A DNA stretch of 64,000 nucleotides, taken from an uncultured Acidobacteriia bacterium (GTDB lineage Bacteria > Acidobacteriota > Terriglobia > Bryobacterales > Bryobacteraceae). The position numbers were made by a program, and so were the translations under genes. Shown in pieces: positions 36,564-50,419 of this stretch. The notes below the pieces were generated by a model. It worked only from the letters and a program-made list of their open reading frames with translations. It was not told where the DNA came from and searched no databases. Positions within the stretch are counted from its first letter, which is position 1; the number at the start of each line of letters is the position of its first letter. The DNA is taken from positions 1 through 64,000 of the forward strand of contig CAIUOG010000057.1 of the NCBI GenBank assembly GCA_903900705.1. The letters are read 5' to 3'.

Positions 36564-37199
36564 TTACTTTCGTGCCTTTCGGGCTTCCAGCACCACCGGG
36601 ATCACCGACAGCACCACAATCCCGATCACAACCTTCTCAAAATTCCGCTGCACCACCGGAACCTGGCCCAGCTTGTAACCAAGCGTCGTCATAAACGCGA
36701 TCCAGAAGATCCCGCCAAAAAAGCTGAACGTCAGGAAGCGCAGGTAGTTCATCCGCGCCACGCCGGCGATGAACGGTGTGCACGTCCGGATGATCGGGAT
36801 GAACCGCGCGTACACCACAGCGCGCGCCCCGTGCTTGTCGTAAAACTCGCGGGTGCGGGCCAGATGGTCCGGATGGAAGAAGCGCGATTTCGGGCGGCTG
36901 AAAATACGGGGTCCGGCCGAACGGCCCAGGAAGTAACCAACATTGTCGCCGATGATGGCGGCGCACATCAGCATCCCCGCCAGCATGTAAACGTTGACGC
37001 TGGCCGCGCCGCTGGCCACCCCGACGCTGAACAAAAGTGAGTCGCCGGGCAAAAAGAAACCGACCAGAAGGCCGGTTTCAGCGAACACGATTCCGAAGAG
37101 TCCCGCCAGCCCCAGTGGGCTGGCGAGTAGCATTTTCACAAGATTCAGAAGCCGCTCCGCGTTATAGAGCGACTTCACGAAGTCCAGAAATTCGTGCAT
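36564..37199 (-). CDS. DedA-family membrane protein
   Basis: A 211-residue SNARE-associated/DedA protein, thought to move phospholipids or undecaprenyl phosphate across the inner membrane. Characteristic segments: GIVFAETGLLVGFFLPGDSLLF, GDNVGYFLGRSAGPRIF, YDKHGARAVVYARFIPIIRTCTPFIAGVARM and GGIFWIAFMTTLGY (quoted in parts). The arginine in ARFIPIIRT and the acidic residue in FAETG are the conserved functional pair. It lies seven bases downstream of the PPIase gene on the same strand. Confidence 0.92.
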   Translation of the reverse strand: MHEFLDFVKSLYNAERLLNLVKMLLASPLGLAGLFGIVFAETGLLVGFFLPGDSLLFSVGVASGAASVNVYMLAGMLMCAAIIGDNVGYFLGRSAGPRIFSRPKSRFFHPDHLARTREFYDKHGARAVVYARFIPIIRTCTPFIAGVARMNYLRFLTFSFFGGIFWIAFMTTLGYKLGQVPVVQRNFEKVVIGIVVLSVIPVVLEARKARK

Positions 37200-37205
37200 C
37201 TGGAC

Positions 37206-39140
37206 CTACGAACGCTGGTACGCGGCGATGATCCGGTTGATCACATCCTGGTAAATGGTCAGCTTGCCGTCCGCCTTCAGCCGGTCCTTCAGACCTTCCT
37301 GGAAGAGCTGAGCGCGGTCACGCGCCCGCTGCTGCCGAAGGTCGTCGCGAATCGCCTTGGTCTGTGCGGCCAGTTCCGACATGTCGGCCGGAGTCTTCGA
37401 AACAATCTTGCCGATGAAGCGTCCGCCCGTCACACTGATCGGGCCAAACACCGCACCGGGCTGCTTCGCGAAGGCATCCGGAAGGGTCGATGCCGATCCC
37501 ACGCCCTCAATGGCGCCCTGGCGATCCACATCCGGCGTCGTCTTCACTTCGACCTTCAGTTCTTTCGCCGCCTTTTCCAGATCGCCACCCAGCGACTGCA
37601 CCTTCGCCATCAGCTCATTCGCCTTGTCCGTCAGGAGCTTCATCACCTTCTCCTGGCTGGCGCGCGCATGAACCTGATCCTTCGCTTCCTCGAACGTGGC
37701 GGGATGCGCAGGCTGCAGATCGGTCACTGCGCCGATCACAACCTTGCCGTCCTGCAGCACCACCGGTCCGGTCATCGCTTCGCCCTTGCGCAGAGCCGCG
37801 GTGGCGTCGGTGAATTCCTTCGACGGGCCAACGCCGGGAACCGGTTCGCCCGGAGCGAGGTTGGTTGCCGTGATCAGCGGGACGCCGGCCAGCGCCGCGG
37901 CGGCTTCCGGATGCGTCGGATCCTTGCGCAGTTGCGCCAGAACCTGATCGGACATCGCCTGAATCTTCTGGCTTGCCATCTTCCGGCTGTACTCCAGAAT
38001 CAGCTGGCCCTTCACCTCCTCGAACGGCTGCAGGTGCGCCTGTTCATGGGCTTCCACCTTCAGAATGTGGTAGCCGTAGGTGGTCTTCACCAAACCGCTC
38101 AGCTGACCCACGGGCAGCGAGAAGCCGGCCTTTTCGAATTCCGGAACCATCTGGCCCTTCACCATCCAGCCCACGTCCCCGCCTTTATCCTTCGAGCCCG
38201 GGTCTTCCGAGTTCGCCGAGGCCAGTTTCGCGAAGTCCGCGCCGCCCTGCAGCTGTTTCAGCAGACCCTCGGCCTTCGCCTTGATCACAGCGTCGTTGTT
38301 CGCGTCAGACTTCAGCAGGATGTGCCGCACATGCACGCGCTCGGGCGTCATGAATTCGTTCTTGCGGCTGTTGTATTCCGGCAGCAGTGCCGCGTCCGGA
38401 GCCGTGATGCCGGCCGCCACTTTCTGCGGATCGATCACCACCACCGCGTAGCTGCGCTTTTCGTCGATCTTGAAGTCCGACTTGTGGCTGTCGTAATACG
38501 TCTTGAGTTCCGCCTCCGTCGGTTCGCCTTCCTTCTGAAAGGCGCCAGGCGCAAGCAGCACATACTGCAGCTTCACCTTCTCGTACTTGTGCCGGAATTC
38601 CTTCTCGATGTCGGCGGGCGAAACAAACACGCCCTGCGCGATCACCTGCTGAAGCTTCGCCACCAGCAGCTGCCGCGCCGTGGAGTTCTTCAGGTCGGCG
38701 AGGGTCATGCCACCCTGCTGCAACATCGCGGCGAGCGTCGCGCCGTCCACCTTCCCATCCTTAATCAACTGCGGGGGAAGCGTATCGACGATGGCGGAAT
38801 CGGTCTCTTCGGAAGAGACCTTGAAGCCGAGCCGTTCGGCCTCGTAGGCCATCGTGCGCTCGTTGATCAGCTGCTGAACAATCTGCGGTGCGTAGATGGC
38901 CAGCATTTCCGGCGGCAACTGCCGGTTGCGCGTCATATTCTGAATCGCTTTGGAAACTTCCTGCGAAGTGATCTCGTCCTTCCCCACCTTGGCAACAAGC
39001 GTTTTATCGACCGTGCCGCCCCCTATTCCTTGGCCGGAACCGGGAATCAGGTACGTGATCATCGAAAGAGCGACCAGGCCAAGCATCACGGACAAAAGGA
39101 TGCGGACGGACTTTTCGCGGCTGCGGAACAGATCGAACAT
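37206..39140 (-). CDS. PpiD/SurA-like peptidyl-prolyl isomerase
   Basis: A 644-residue protein with a single N-terminal membrane anchor (ILLSVMLGLVALSMITYLI), a helical SurA-N-like chaperone region (VAKVGKDEITSQEVSKAIQNM and onward, to about 250), and a parvulin domain at about 265-365 with VRHILLKSDA, FAKLASANSEDPGSKDKGGDVGW and GYHILKVE. A second, degenerate parvulin-like part may follow. It should face the periplasm and help fold outer-membrane proteins, fitting the TonB receptor encoded divergently next door. Slightly longer than E. coli PpiD. Confidence 0.88.
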   Translation of the reverse strand: MFDLFRSREKSVRILLSVMLGLVALSMITYLIPGSGQGIGGGTVDKTLVAKVGKDEITSQEVSKAIQNMTRNRQLPPEMLAIYAPQIVQQLINERTMAYEAERLGFKVSSEETDSAIVDTLPPQLIKDGKVDGATLAAMLQQGGMTLADLKNSTARQLLVAKLQQVIAQGVFVSPADIEKEFRHKYEKVKLQYVLLAPGAFQKEGEPTEAELKTYYDSHKSDFKIDEKRSYAVVVIDPQKVAAGITAPDAALLPEYNSRKNEFMTPERVHVRHILLKSDANNDAVIKAKAEGLLKQLQGGADFAKLASANSEDPGSKDKGGDVGWMVKGQMVPEFEKAGFSLPVGQLSGLVKTTYGYHILKVEAHEQAHLQPFEEVKGQLILEYSRKMASQKIQAMSDQVLAQLRKDPTHPEAAAALAGVPLITATNLAPGEPVPGVGPSKEFTDATAALRKGEAMTGPVVLQDGKVVIGAVTDLQPAHPATFEEAKDQVHARASQEKVMKLLTDKANELMAKVQSLGGDLEKAAKELKVEVKTTPDVDRQGAIEGVGSASTLPDAFAKQPGAVFGPISVTGGRFIGKIVSKTPADMSELAAQTKAIRDDLRQQRARDRAQLFQEGLKDRLKADGKLTIYQDVINRIIAAYQRS

Positions 39141-39304
39141 TGTAAGGGAAATCTCCTGGGGCAGCGGAAAGCTGCAAACTAAACTTCACACGAATCCTTC
39201 ATTATAGCGCGCAGTCCGCGGCGACCGTTAATTCCGCTTAAGTCATTGGAATGAAACGTCTTTGCAATCTCAATGAAGTCTCCGGCCGCTACCTTGGGAA
39301 CCAT

Positions 39305-42580
<3,276 letters not shown>

Positions 42581-42603
42581 TTCCAACCGGAGGAAGGAAA
42601 AAT

Positions 42604-42637
42604 GGGGGAGTGGCTTACCGCCGCTCCCCCGTCTTTT
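42604..42637 (+). terminator. Rho-independent terminator after the TonB receptor gene
   Basis: An 11-base stem GGGGGAGTGGC / GCCGCTCCCCC (one G-T wobble) with loop TTACC is followed by GTCTTTTAT. It begins 24 bases after the stop codon of the receptor gene and is the clearest intrinsic terminator in the window. Confidence 0.85.
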
Positions 42638-42653
42638 ATATAGCAGCGGAATT

Positions 42654-42926
42654 TCAGTAGTAAGACTCCTGAGCCGACGCCCCCGCCGACCGGATTCTCA
42701 GAAAGCGGAACTTTACCAGCCTGCGCTCGCAGTCTCCGCAGCGGTAATACCGGAGAAACAAGCTGAGCACGCTCTCCGTCGCGCTGTTCAGACGCGACGC
42801 AAACAGCGTTTTTCCGCCGCACCTGGGGCAGATTTTGCTCCACATCCCCAGATGCGTCGCCATTCCCAGAAACGCGATGGCGCAGAACAAAACAACCAGC
42901 AGAAATACGACGTACTCAACCTCCAT
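42654..42926 (-). CDS. Small membrane protein with zinc ribbon
   Basis: A 90-residue protein with one N-terminal transmembrane helix (YVVFLLVVLFCAIAFLGMA) followed by a zinc-ribbon-like pair of knuckles, CPRCGGKTLF and YRCGDCERRLV, spaced by about 30 residues. The C-terminus is basic then serine/alanine-rich. The ordered cysteine pairs support a real gene. It converges with the TonB receptor and is divergent from kbl. No function is suggested by context. Confidence 0.6.
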   Translation of the reverse strand: MEVEYVVFLLVVLFCAIAFLGMATHLGMWSKICPRCGGKTLFASRLNSATESVLSLFLRYYRCGDCERRLVKFRFLRIRSAGASAQESYY

Positions 42927-42986
42927 ATGTCGCCTTCCCGTTCATAGCATCCCTCCCGTGCCCGTCCGGTCTCATAGACTCATAAT

Positions 42987-44171
<1,185 letters not shown>

Positions 44172-44174
44172 CTG

Positions 44175-44645
44175 CTACTCGTCACGCAGCCAGACCTGCG
44201 AACGGCCCAGCATCGAAATGCCCACAAACCCGCGCACGGTCAGCTTCTTCCCCCCGTCGCCGACGGTGATTTTGCAACGGTAGATCGACCCGGTGTCGGG
44301 GTCCAGAATCTCTCCGCCGCCATACTCGGTGGGGGTTTGCCGCCGCATGTTCTTCAGAATCAACAGCCCGATGATCGGCTTGTTCTTCCGGTCGTCGGTA
44401 CACTTGTCACAGACGTCCGTGGCGTCCTTCGGGTCAAAACTCTCTTCGATCTTCCCGAAGATCGCGCCGCCCTCTTCGTAGAGCCGCATGATTCCACGCG
44501 CCTGACGGGTTTTGTCGTCAATCGTTTTCCAACGTCCGGCGAGAGACGGTTCGGCGGCAGCCAGGGGCAAAGCGGGCACTGTGATGCCCAATGCCGTGCC
44601 GAAAAAAAATATGAAGTTTCTTCGGGTATCGGATGCGTCCAACAT
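44175..44645 (-). CDS. DUF2147-family exported protein
   Basis: A 156-residue protein. The N-terminus MLDASDTRRNFIFFFGTALGITVPALPLAAA resembles a Tat signal (RRNF). The mature part AGRWKTIDDKTRQARGIMRLYEEGGAIFGKI is the typical DUF2147 opening, with a CDKC pair (residues near 88) and ending with a beta-rich region, LTVRGFVGISMLGRSQVWLR. An upstream in-frame ATG at 44696 would overlap the divergent gene and remove the signal from the N-terminus, so 44645 is preferred. Function of the family is unknown. Confidence 0.78.
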   Translation of the reverse strand: MLDASDTRRNFIFFFGTALGITVPALPLAAAEPSLAGRWKTIDDKTRQARGIMRLYEEGGAIFGKIEESFDPKDATDVCDKCTDDRKNKPIIGLLILKNMRRQTPTEYGGGEILDPDTGSIYRCKITVGDGGKKLTVRGFVGISMLGRSQVWLRDE

Positions 44646-44676
44646 TACAATATAGTGTTTACTCCGGCGACTGATA

Positions 44677-45966
44677 ATGATACATGATCGCGACATTTTA
44701 ACCGGTACACCCGCGGGCTCCGTAGGCTCCGGGAACCTTTTTCACGGCTTCTTTGACGGCGGCAGCGGGACCGATTTCGGTTTCAGGAAGGATCAGCTGG
44801 TCGATGCGCGGGCTCGCCGCGTTTTCGAACTGATGGGCCGCGCGTGTGAGTCCGGAGTCTATCCTTACCAACTCCCCCTGCAAGCCCGCTCGGGACCGTG
44901 GGTGAAGGCCGAAGGGCGTGACATGCTCATGCTCTCCTCCTATGACTATCTGGGCCTCATCGGCGATCCCCGCATCGACGAAGCCGCCATCGAAGCCATT
45001 CGGAAGTACGGCACCGGCACCGGCGGCGTCCGCATGCTCACCGGCACCATCGACATCCATCATGAGATGGAGCGCGAAGTTGCCAGCTTCAAGGGCATGC
45101 CGGAGGCCATCACCTTCAGCTCCGGTTACCTCGCCAACCTCGCCGTCATCGCGAGTCTCTTTTCCGTGCAGGACCGTGTGATCCTCGATTCGCTCTCCCA
45201 CCGCAGTCTGGTGGACGCCTGCCGCCTCGCCGGCGTGCCGGTGCAGCGTTTCCGCCACAACGACATGGATTCCCTGCGCCAGGAAATCGCCAACGGAAGC
45301 TCGGCCAATCGCACCCTCATCGTTTCCGACGGCGTCTTCTCCATGGATGGCGACATCTGCCCGTTGCCCGATCTGATTCAGGTGAAGCGCGATACCGGCT
45401 GCTTCCTCATGATTGACGAATCCCACGCCTCCGGCGTTCTCGGCGCTCATGGCCGCGGCACTGACGAGCACTTTGGCGTTCCGGCCGAAGAAGTCGATAT
45501 CTGGACCGGCTCGCTCGCCAAGGGTATTCCCTCCAACGGCGGCTTTGTGGCTGTTTCGCAACAGCTATCCATTTTCCTGCAACACTCCGCCGCGCCGTTC
45601 ATCTTCTCGGCGGCCCTCGCTCCGGCGGCTGTCGCGGCTGTCACGGCGGCTCTGCGCATCCTCAAACAGGAGCCCGAACGCGTCGCCCGCAGCGCCAACA
45701 ACGCCAAATTCCTGCGCGAAGGTCTGCAGTCCATGGGCTTCGACACCGGACTCTCGCAGACCGCCATCGTCCCGGTCATTTTCAATGACGAAGCCAGTTG
45801 CGCCTTCGCGGCCGGCGCGCTCCGCAGCATGGGAATCTGTGTCACCCCCATCATGTTCCCGGCCGTCCCGCTCGGCTCCGCCCGCCTTCGTCTCTGCACC
45901 ACCGCCGCCCATCGCCTGGAAGACCTCGAATTCGCTCTCGACGGCTTCAGGCGTCTGAAGGGCTAA
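44677..45966 (+). CDS. Alpha-oxoamine synthase family PLP enzyme (substrate unassigned)
   Basis: A 429-residue fold-type I PLP enzyme, paralogous to the kbl gene just upstream but distinct. About 40 extra N-terminal residues precede the fold. [69 protein letters not shown] and DESHASGVLG are family blocks; the PLP lysine lies in TGSLAKGIPSNGG. The sequence SHRSL replaces the common NHASL and SNGG follows the lysine. Members condense an amino acid with an acyl-CoA or acyl-ACP (BioF, serine palmitoyltransferase, CqsA). No biotin or acyl carrier genes adjoin, so the substrate cannot be assigned. Confidence 0.8.
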   Translation: MIHDRDILTGTPAGSVGSGNLFHGFFDGGSGTDFGFRKDQLVDARARRVFELMGRACESGVYPYQLPLQARSGPWVKAEGRDMLMLSSYDYLGLIGDPRIDEAAIEAIRKYGTGTGGVRMLTGTIDIHHEMEREVASFKGMPEAITFSSGYLANLAVIASLFSVQDRVILDSLSHRSLVDACRLAGVPVQRFRHNDMDSLRQEIANGSSANRTLIVSDGVFSMDGDICPLPDLIQVKRDTGCFLMIDESHASGVLGAHGRGTDEHFGVPAEEVDIWTGSLAKGIPSNGGFVAVSQQLSIFLQHSAAPFIFSAALAPAAVAAVTAALRILKQEPERVARSANNAKFLREGLQSMGFDTGLSQTAIVPVIFNDEASCAFAAGALRSMGICVTPIMFPAVPLGSARLRLCTTAAHRLEDLEFALDGFRRLKG

Positions 45967-46001
45967 AACCAGTCCCGCGTCGGGTCGGCTATCCTGTTTG
46001 G

Positions 46002-47216
46002 ATGCTGACCCGACGTTCCTTCCTCACCACCGCCACCGCCACAACCCTCGCCTCCCCACTCGCCATTCCGGCGTTCGCCCAACAACTGAAGAGTCGAAAA
46101 AGCGAAGCCAAACCCATCAGCCAGCAGGAACGGGACGGCCGCATCGAGCGTGCCCGGCAACTGATGACGGCGGAGAAGATCGACGCCGTTGTCATTGCCG
46201 GCGGCACCACTCTGCGCTACTTCACCGGGGTCCGCTGGGGCAACAGCGAGCGCCTGTTCGCTTTCGTCCTGCCCCGCAAGGGCGACCCGTTTTACATCAG
46301 CCCGGCGTTTGAAGAAGACCGCGCGCGGGAGCAGGCGGGCGACAAGGTCCGCGTCCTCACCTGGCATGAGGATGAGGATCCCTCTGTCCTGGTCGGCGCA
46401 GGTCTCAACATGAGAACCGCCAGGGTCGGCATGGAGGAAAAGGTTCCCTTCGCGTTCTCAGACGCCATCGCGCGCGCCAACCCGGGGCTCACGCTCACCG
46501 GCGCGAACATGGTGACCGGCGTCTGCCGCGCCCGCAAGACGCAGGCGGAACTCGATCTCATGAAGCTGGCCAACAGCGTCACGCTGGAAGCTTATCGCGC
46601 GGCGTGGAAGCAGGTGAAAGAGGGCATGACGAACCGCGATGTCTCGGCGCTGATTGAAGCGGCCTACGTGCAGCTCGGCTTCCCGGGTGTCGTCAGCGTG
46701 CAGGTGGGCGAAAACGCCGCCAACCCGCATGGCTCGGCACGCCCGCAGGTCATCCGCGAAGGTTCGCTCGTCATGATGGACGATGGCTGCCAGGTGGAGG
46801 GCTACCAGTCCGACATCACCCGCACCGTGGTTCTGGGTAAGCCCACCGACAAGATGAAGAAGGTTTTCGATATCGTTCACCGGGCGCAGACCGCGGCCCT
46901 CGCGGCGGCGAAACCCGGGGCTGCCTGCGAATCGGTCGATATCGCGGCGCGCAAGGTGATCACGGATGCCGGTTTCGGGCCCGGCTACACCTACTTTACG
47001 CACCGCCTTGGGCACGGCATCGGGATGGACGGCCACGAATGGCCCTATCTGGTGCGCGGCAACAAACTGCCCCTGCAGCCCGGCATGACGTTCTCTGACG
47101 AGCCAGGCGTCTACATTCGTGGCGAGTTCGGTGTACGCCTCGAAGACGACATGTACATCACGGAAAACGGAGCGGAGCTTTTCACCCCGCAGGCCACCTC
47201 GCTGGAAACGATCTAA
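46002..47216 (+). CDS. Tat-exported M24-family aminopeptidase (Xaa-Pro peptidase-like)
   Basis: A 404-residue protein with a twin-arginine signal, LTRRSFLTTATATTLASPLAIPAFA. A creatinase-like N-terminal domain (residues 45-170) precedes the pita-bread catalytic domain, where all five metal ligands are visible: Asp in MMDDGCQVEG, Asp in YQSDITRT, His in RLGHGIGMDGHEW, Glu in FSDEPGVYI and Glu in VRLEDDMYI. Start at the ATG directly before the RR motif; upstream in-frame sequence is arginine/proline-rich and overlaps the previous gene. Stop overlaps the converging kinase gene by four bases. Confidence 0.92.
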   Translation: MLTRRSFLTTATATTLASPLAIPAFAQQLKSRKSEAKPISQQERDGRIERARQLMTAEKIDAVVIAGGTTLRYFTGVRWGNSERLFAFVLPRKGDPFYISPAFEEDRAREQAGDKVRVLTWHEDEDPSVLVGAGLNMRTARVGMEEKVPFAFSDAIARANPGLTLTGANMVTGVCRARKTQAELDLMKLANSVTLEAYRAAWKQVKEGMTNRDVSALIEAAYVQLGFPGVVSVQVGENAANPHGSARPQVIREGSLVMMDDGCQVEGYQSDITRTVVLGKPTDKMKKVFDIVHRAQTAALAAAKPGAACESVDIAARKVITDAGFGPGYTYFTHRLGHGIGMDGHEWPYLVRGNKLPLQPGMTFSDEPGVYIRGEFGVRLEDDMYITENGAELFTPQATSLETI

Positions 47217-48547
47217 CGCGTATAAACCACTGAAAAAACAGAGCCTTCGCCCTCTACGCTCTTCACCGCGATCCTCGCTCCGTGCACCTGGGCGAGGGTC
47301 TCGGCGAGAGACAGCCCCAGGCCATGCCCGCCGTGTCCGTCCCCGCTGCTGGTCCGTGCCTTGTCGGCGCGATAGAAGCGCTGGAAGATATGCGGCAGAT
47401 CCTCCGGGCTGATGCCGATGCCGAAGTCTTCCACCGTCACCGTAATTTCATGCGCTGAACCAGTCAGCGCCACATTCACTCTGCCGCCGGGGTGCGAGTA
47501 TTTCAGGGCATTATCGAGCAGCACCAGATATAGCCGCCGCGTCGCCGCCCGATTCCCGTGAGACGCCACTTCCTCCGCCGGCAGGGACAGCCGTAACTCC
47601 ACATCCTTCGCGCGGGCCAGGTCGCGGACTTCGGCCACGGCATCACGAACAGCGTCGCGCAGGTCAAACGGCGTCATCGGCATGGCGGAGTTGCGCGCGT
47701 CAGACCGGGCCAGGAACAGCAGATCTTCCACCAGCTGCGTCATGCGCTCGGCCTCTTCCGCCACTTCGCTCAGCGAATCCCGATAAGCCTCCGGTTCGCG
47801 CGCCCGCCGCAGCGCCAGCTCCGCGCTGGTCCGGATCACCGCCAACGGCGTGCGCAGTTCGTGGGATGCATCCGCCGCAAACTGGGACAGCGTCTTCACC
47901 GCGGATTCCAGACGGTCCAGCATCGTGTTCCAGACCTCCGTGAGCCGCTGGATTTCATCCCCCGTCCCCGGCGCCGGCAGCCGCTCGGAAAGATTCTCGA
48001 TGCCGATATGTCGGGCCGCCACCGTGATCTCGTCCACCGGGCGGAGCGCCCGTCGGCTCAGCCAGGCGCCGCCCAGGCAGGCGATCAGGATCACCGCCGG
48101 TATCAACGTCAGCAACAGGATTTTCAGCAGGTCCAGCGTATGGTCAATCTCGTGGGAAGAGGTGCCCAGTGTCAGCCGGAAGTCCTCCTCGCCGATCCGG
48201 AAGCTCCGTTCCGTAGTCCGCATCAGCCCGCCCACAGGCGTGCCGCTTACCGGATAGCGGAAGGCGAAGCCCTTCGAACCGCGCAGTTCCAGATGCGTCG
48301 AGGACGGCAGCGCCTGGCAGAACTCGGCCAGTTCTCCCACCAGGTGCTTTCCCGAATACTCCAGGGATTCGGTCCGCACGTAAGCCTCAAAACGGCTGGC
48401 GCCCCGCTGCAGTTCTTCATCCACCTCACCCACCAGCCGCTGCCGCAGGGAAAGCCAGATCAGCCCGCCGAAAAGCGCCAGCGCCGCCGCCAGCACAATC
48501 GCGTACCACGCCGTGAGGCGGAACCGAATGGAACGGGCTTCCATCAC
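47213..48547 (-). CDS. Sensor histidine kinase (CusS/EnvZ-like)
   Basis: A 444-residue kinase: transmembrane helix near residues 10-30, a periplasmic sensor of about 110 residues, a second helix (ILLLTLIPAVILIACLGGAWL), HAMP domain (RALRPVDEITVAA to about 210), H-box ASHELRTPLAVIRTSAEL with the normal His-Glu pair, and HATPase motifs LDNALKYS, DFGIGIS and HGLGLSLAE. It overlaps the upstream response regulator gene by four bases. The architecture matches heavy-metal-type sensors, but no metal efflux genes are adjacent. Confidence 0.92.
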   Translation of the reverse strand: MMEARSIRFRLTAWYAIVLAAALALFGGLIWLSLRQRLVGEVDEELQRGASRFEAYVRTESLEYSGKHLVGELAEFCQALPSSTHLELRGSKGFAFRYPVSGTPVGGLMRTTERSFRIGEEDFRLTLGTSSHEIDHTLDLLKILLLTLIPAVILIACLGGAWLSRRALRPVDEITVAARHIGIENLSERLPAPGTGDEIQRLTEVWNTMLDRLESAVKTLSQFAADASHELRTPLAVIRTSAELALRRAREPEAYRDSLSEVAEEAERMTQLVEDLLFLARSDARNSAMPMTPFDLRDAVRDAVAEVRDLARAKDVELRLSLPAEEVASHGNRAATRRLYLVLLDNALKYSHPGGRVNVALTGSAHEITVTVEDFGIGISPEDLPHIFQRFYRADKARTSSGDGHGGHGLGLSLAETLAQVHGARIAVKSVEGEGSVFSVVYTR

Positions 48548-49227
48548 TCCGCCTGCCTCATCACATGTCTCATCACATAACCCACCCCGCGCACCGTATG
48601 GATCAGCTTCGGTTCCCGCGTATCCACTTTCATCCGCAGCAGACGCACAAAGGCTTCGAGGGTATTCTCGTTCACCTCACAGCCGTGGCCCCACACCGAT
48701 TCGAGAATCGTCTCCCGGCCAATCACGCGGCCGGAATTCCGCATCAGCAGTTCCAGCAGGCTGAACTCGCGGGGCGTCAGCGCCAGTTCGTCGCTGCCCC
48801 GAGTCACGCGCCGGCTGGCGGGGTCCAGCCGCAGATCTCCCAGTTCCAGACAAACGGTCCGGGGGATCGCTCCCCGCCGGCTGACGGACCGGATGCGGGC
48901 CAGCAGCACATCAAAGGAAAACGGCTTGGTGAGATAGTCGTCCGCTCCGCAATCGAGGCCCTGCACGATGTCCTGTGCCGCATCCCGCGCGGTGAGCAGC
49001 AGCACCGGCGTCTGGTTTTTTAACTCCCGCAGCTTTCGTGTGATGGTGATGCCGTCCATCCGGGGCAGCATCACGTCCAGCACAATCACGTCAAAGGCGG
49101 ACATGCGGGCGATCTCAAAACCTTCCATGCCGTCCCGCGCGAGTACAACCTGGTGGCCCTCTTCCGCCAGACCGCGCCGCAACAGTTCTGCCATCCGGCG
49201 CTCGTCCTCCACCACCAGAATCTGCAT
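48544..49227 (-). CDS. OmpR-family response regulator
   Basis: A 227-residue regulator. Receiver: VVEDERRMAELLRRGL, phospho-acceptor Asp in DVIVLDVMLPRMDG (near residue 51), lysine in YLTKPFSF. DNA-binding winged helix: LTPREFSLLELLMRN and HTVRGVGYVM. Typical of CusR/MprA-like regulators. First gene of the pair with the kinase that overlaps its 3' end. The 136-base gap to rfbB holds the divergent promoters. Confidence 0.93.
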   Translation of the reverse strand: MQILVVEDERRMAELLRRGLAEEGHQVVLARDGMEGFEIARMSAFDVIVLDVMLPRMDGITITRKLRELKNQTPVLLLTARDAAQDIVQGLDCGADDYLTKPFSFDVLLARIRSVSRRGAIPRTVCLELGDLRLDPASRRVTRGSDELALTPREFSLLELLMRNSGRVIGRETILESVWGHGCEVNENTLEAFVRLLRMKVDTREPKLIHTVRGVGYVMRHVMRQAE

Positions 49228-49363
49228 TCGAGCTTCATCGTAACCAATCCGGCTGAATTTTGGCTGAACGCCTGTCTCAAACCAGGTGACGGTTTACCAA
49301 TGTCATCATTTCCCCGGACAGCGGCGGCGCGGGATACTGTTAGGGAAGGTTGAGGAGCTCAAC

Positions 49364-50371
49364 ATGTCGATTTTCGTGACGGGTGGTGCCGGATTTATCG
49401 GAAGCCAATTCATCCGCGATTATGTCGTTCAGAATCCCGATGAACTGGTGGTCAATTTCGATGCCCTGACGTACGCTGGCAACCTCGAAAACCTGGATCC
49501 GGTGGCGCATCTGCCGAATTACAAGCTGGTGAAGGGCGATATCTGTGATGATCAGGCCGTGCTGGCTGCCATGCCGGACGGCTGCGCCGCAGTGGTGCAC
49601 TTCGCGGCGGAATCCCATGTGGACCGCAGTATTCTCAGCGCCAAAGAGTTCGTGGTGACCAACGTCGTCGGCACCCAGACCCTGCTGGATATCGCGCGCC
49701 ACAAAAAAGTCGGTCGGTTTCTGCACATTTCCACCGACGAAGTGGGTGGCAGCATGGAACCCGGCCAGTGGTTCACCGAAGACATGCCACTCAACCCCTC
49801 CAGCCCCTACGCCGCCAGCAAGACATCCGCCGAGCACATGGTCCGGGCAGCGGCGCACACGTTCGGGATGGACACCATCATCACCCGCACCAGCAACAAT
49901 TACGGGCCCTATCAGTTTCCGGAAAAGCTGCTGCCTCTCGCCATTTCCAACGCCATGCAGGGCGACCCCATCCCGGTTTACGGCGACGGACTGCAGGAAC
50001 GCGACTGGATTCACGTTGCCGACAACTGTCGCGCCCTCATGATGGTGCTTGCCAAAGGCCGCGCCGGTGAGACTTATCACATTGGCGGTCGCAATCCGCT
50101 GCCCAATCTGGACGTCCTGCGTCTGCTGCTCAAAGTGACCGGACGGCCCGAAAGCCTGCTCAAACATGTGACCGACCGGCTGGGCCATGACCGCCGTTAT
50201 GCGGTGGATTTCACCAAAACAACGCGGGAACTGGGCTGGAATCCGGAAATTCCGTTTGAAGACGGCCTGCGCGCCACCGTCGCGTGGTATCAGGACAACC
50301 AGCAGTGGGTGCGGCGCGCCCGCAGCGGCGAATACCGAAACTACTACGAACGCATGTACGGCGGACGCTGA
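49364..50371 (+). CDS. rfbB: dTDP-glucose 4,6-dehydratase
   Basis: A 335-residue extended short-chain dehydrogenase. NAD motif TGGAGFIGSQFIRD at residues 6-19, FDALTYAGNLENL, the STDEVGG motif carrying the Asp-Glu dehydratase pair near 122, and YAASKTSAEH carrying Tyr and Lys near 148. Final motif REDWIHV-type here reads RDWIHVADNC. Start chosen for its GAGGAG ribosome-binding site; an upstream ATG at 49286 would add unrelated residues. It provides the dTDP-4-keto-6-deoxyglucose used for rhamnose and other sugars, but rfbA, rfbC and rfbD are not adjacent. Confidence 0.93.
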   Translation: MSIFVTGGAGFIGSQFIRDYVVQNPDELVVNFDALTYAGNLENLDPVAHLPNYKLVKGDICDDQAVLAAMPDGCAAVVHFAAESHVDRSILSAKEFVVTNVVGTQTLLDIARHKKVGRFLHISTDEVGGSMEPGQWFTEDMPLNPSSPYAASKTSAEHMVRAAAHTFGMDTIITRTSNNYGPYQFPEKLLPLAISNAMQGDPIPVYGDGLQERDWIHVADNCRALMMVLAKGRAGETYHIGGRNPLPNLDVLRLLLKVTGRPESLLKHVTDRLGHDRRYAVDFTKTTRELGWNPEIPFEDGLRATVAWYQDNQQWVRRARSGEYRNYYERMYGGR

Positions 50372-50419
50372 AGCCCTTCAGGAACGTGCCGGAATCGTAG
50401 TAGGATTGTAGGCACTGAC

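Noticed and set aside
37194-39182. A 662-codon forward open frame opposite the PpiD-like gene.
   Set aside because: Arg/Leu/His-rich translation without family features; the reverse frame has an anchor, SurA-N-like and parvulin motifs.
44649-44675. A promoter-like TTATCA, 17-base spacer, TATATT on the reverse strand before the DUF2147 gene.
   Set aside because: The -10 box ends only four bases from the ATG, so the transcript would begin inside the start codon; not reported as a feature.
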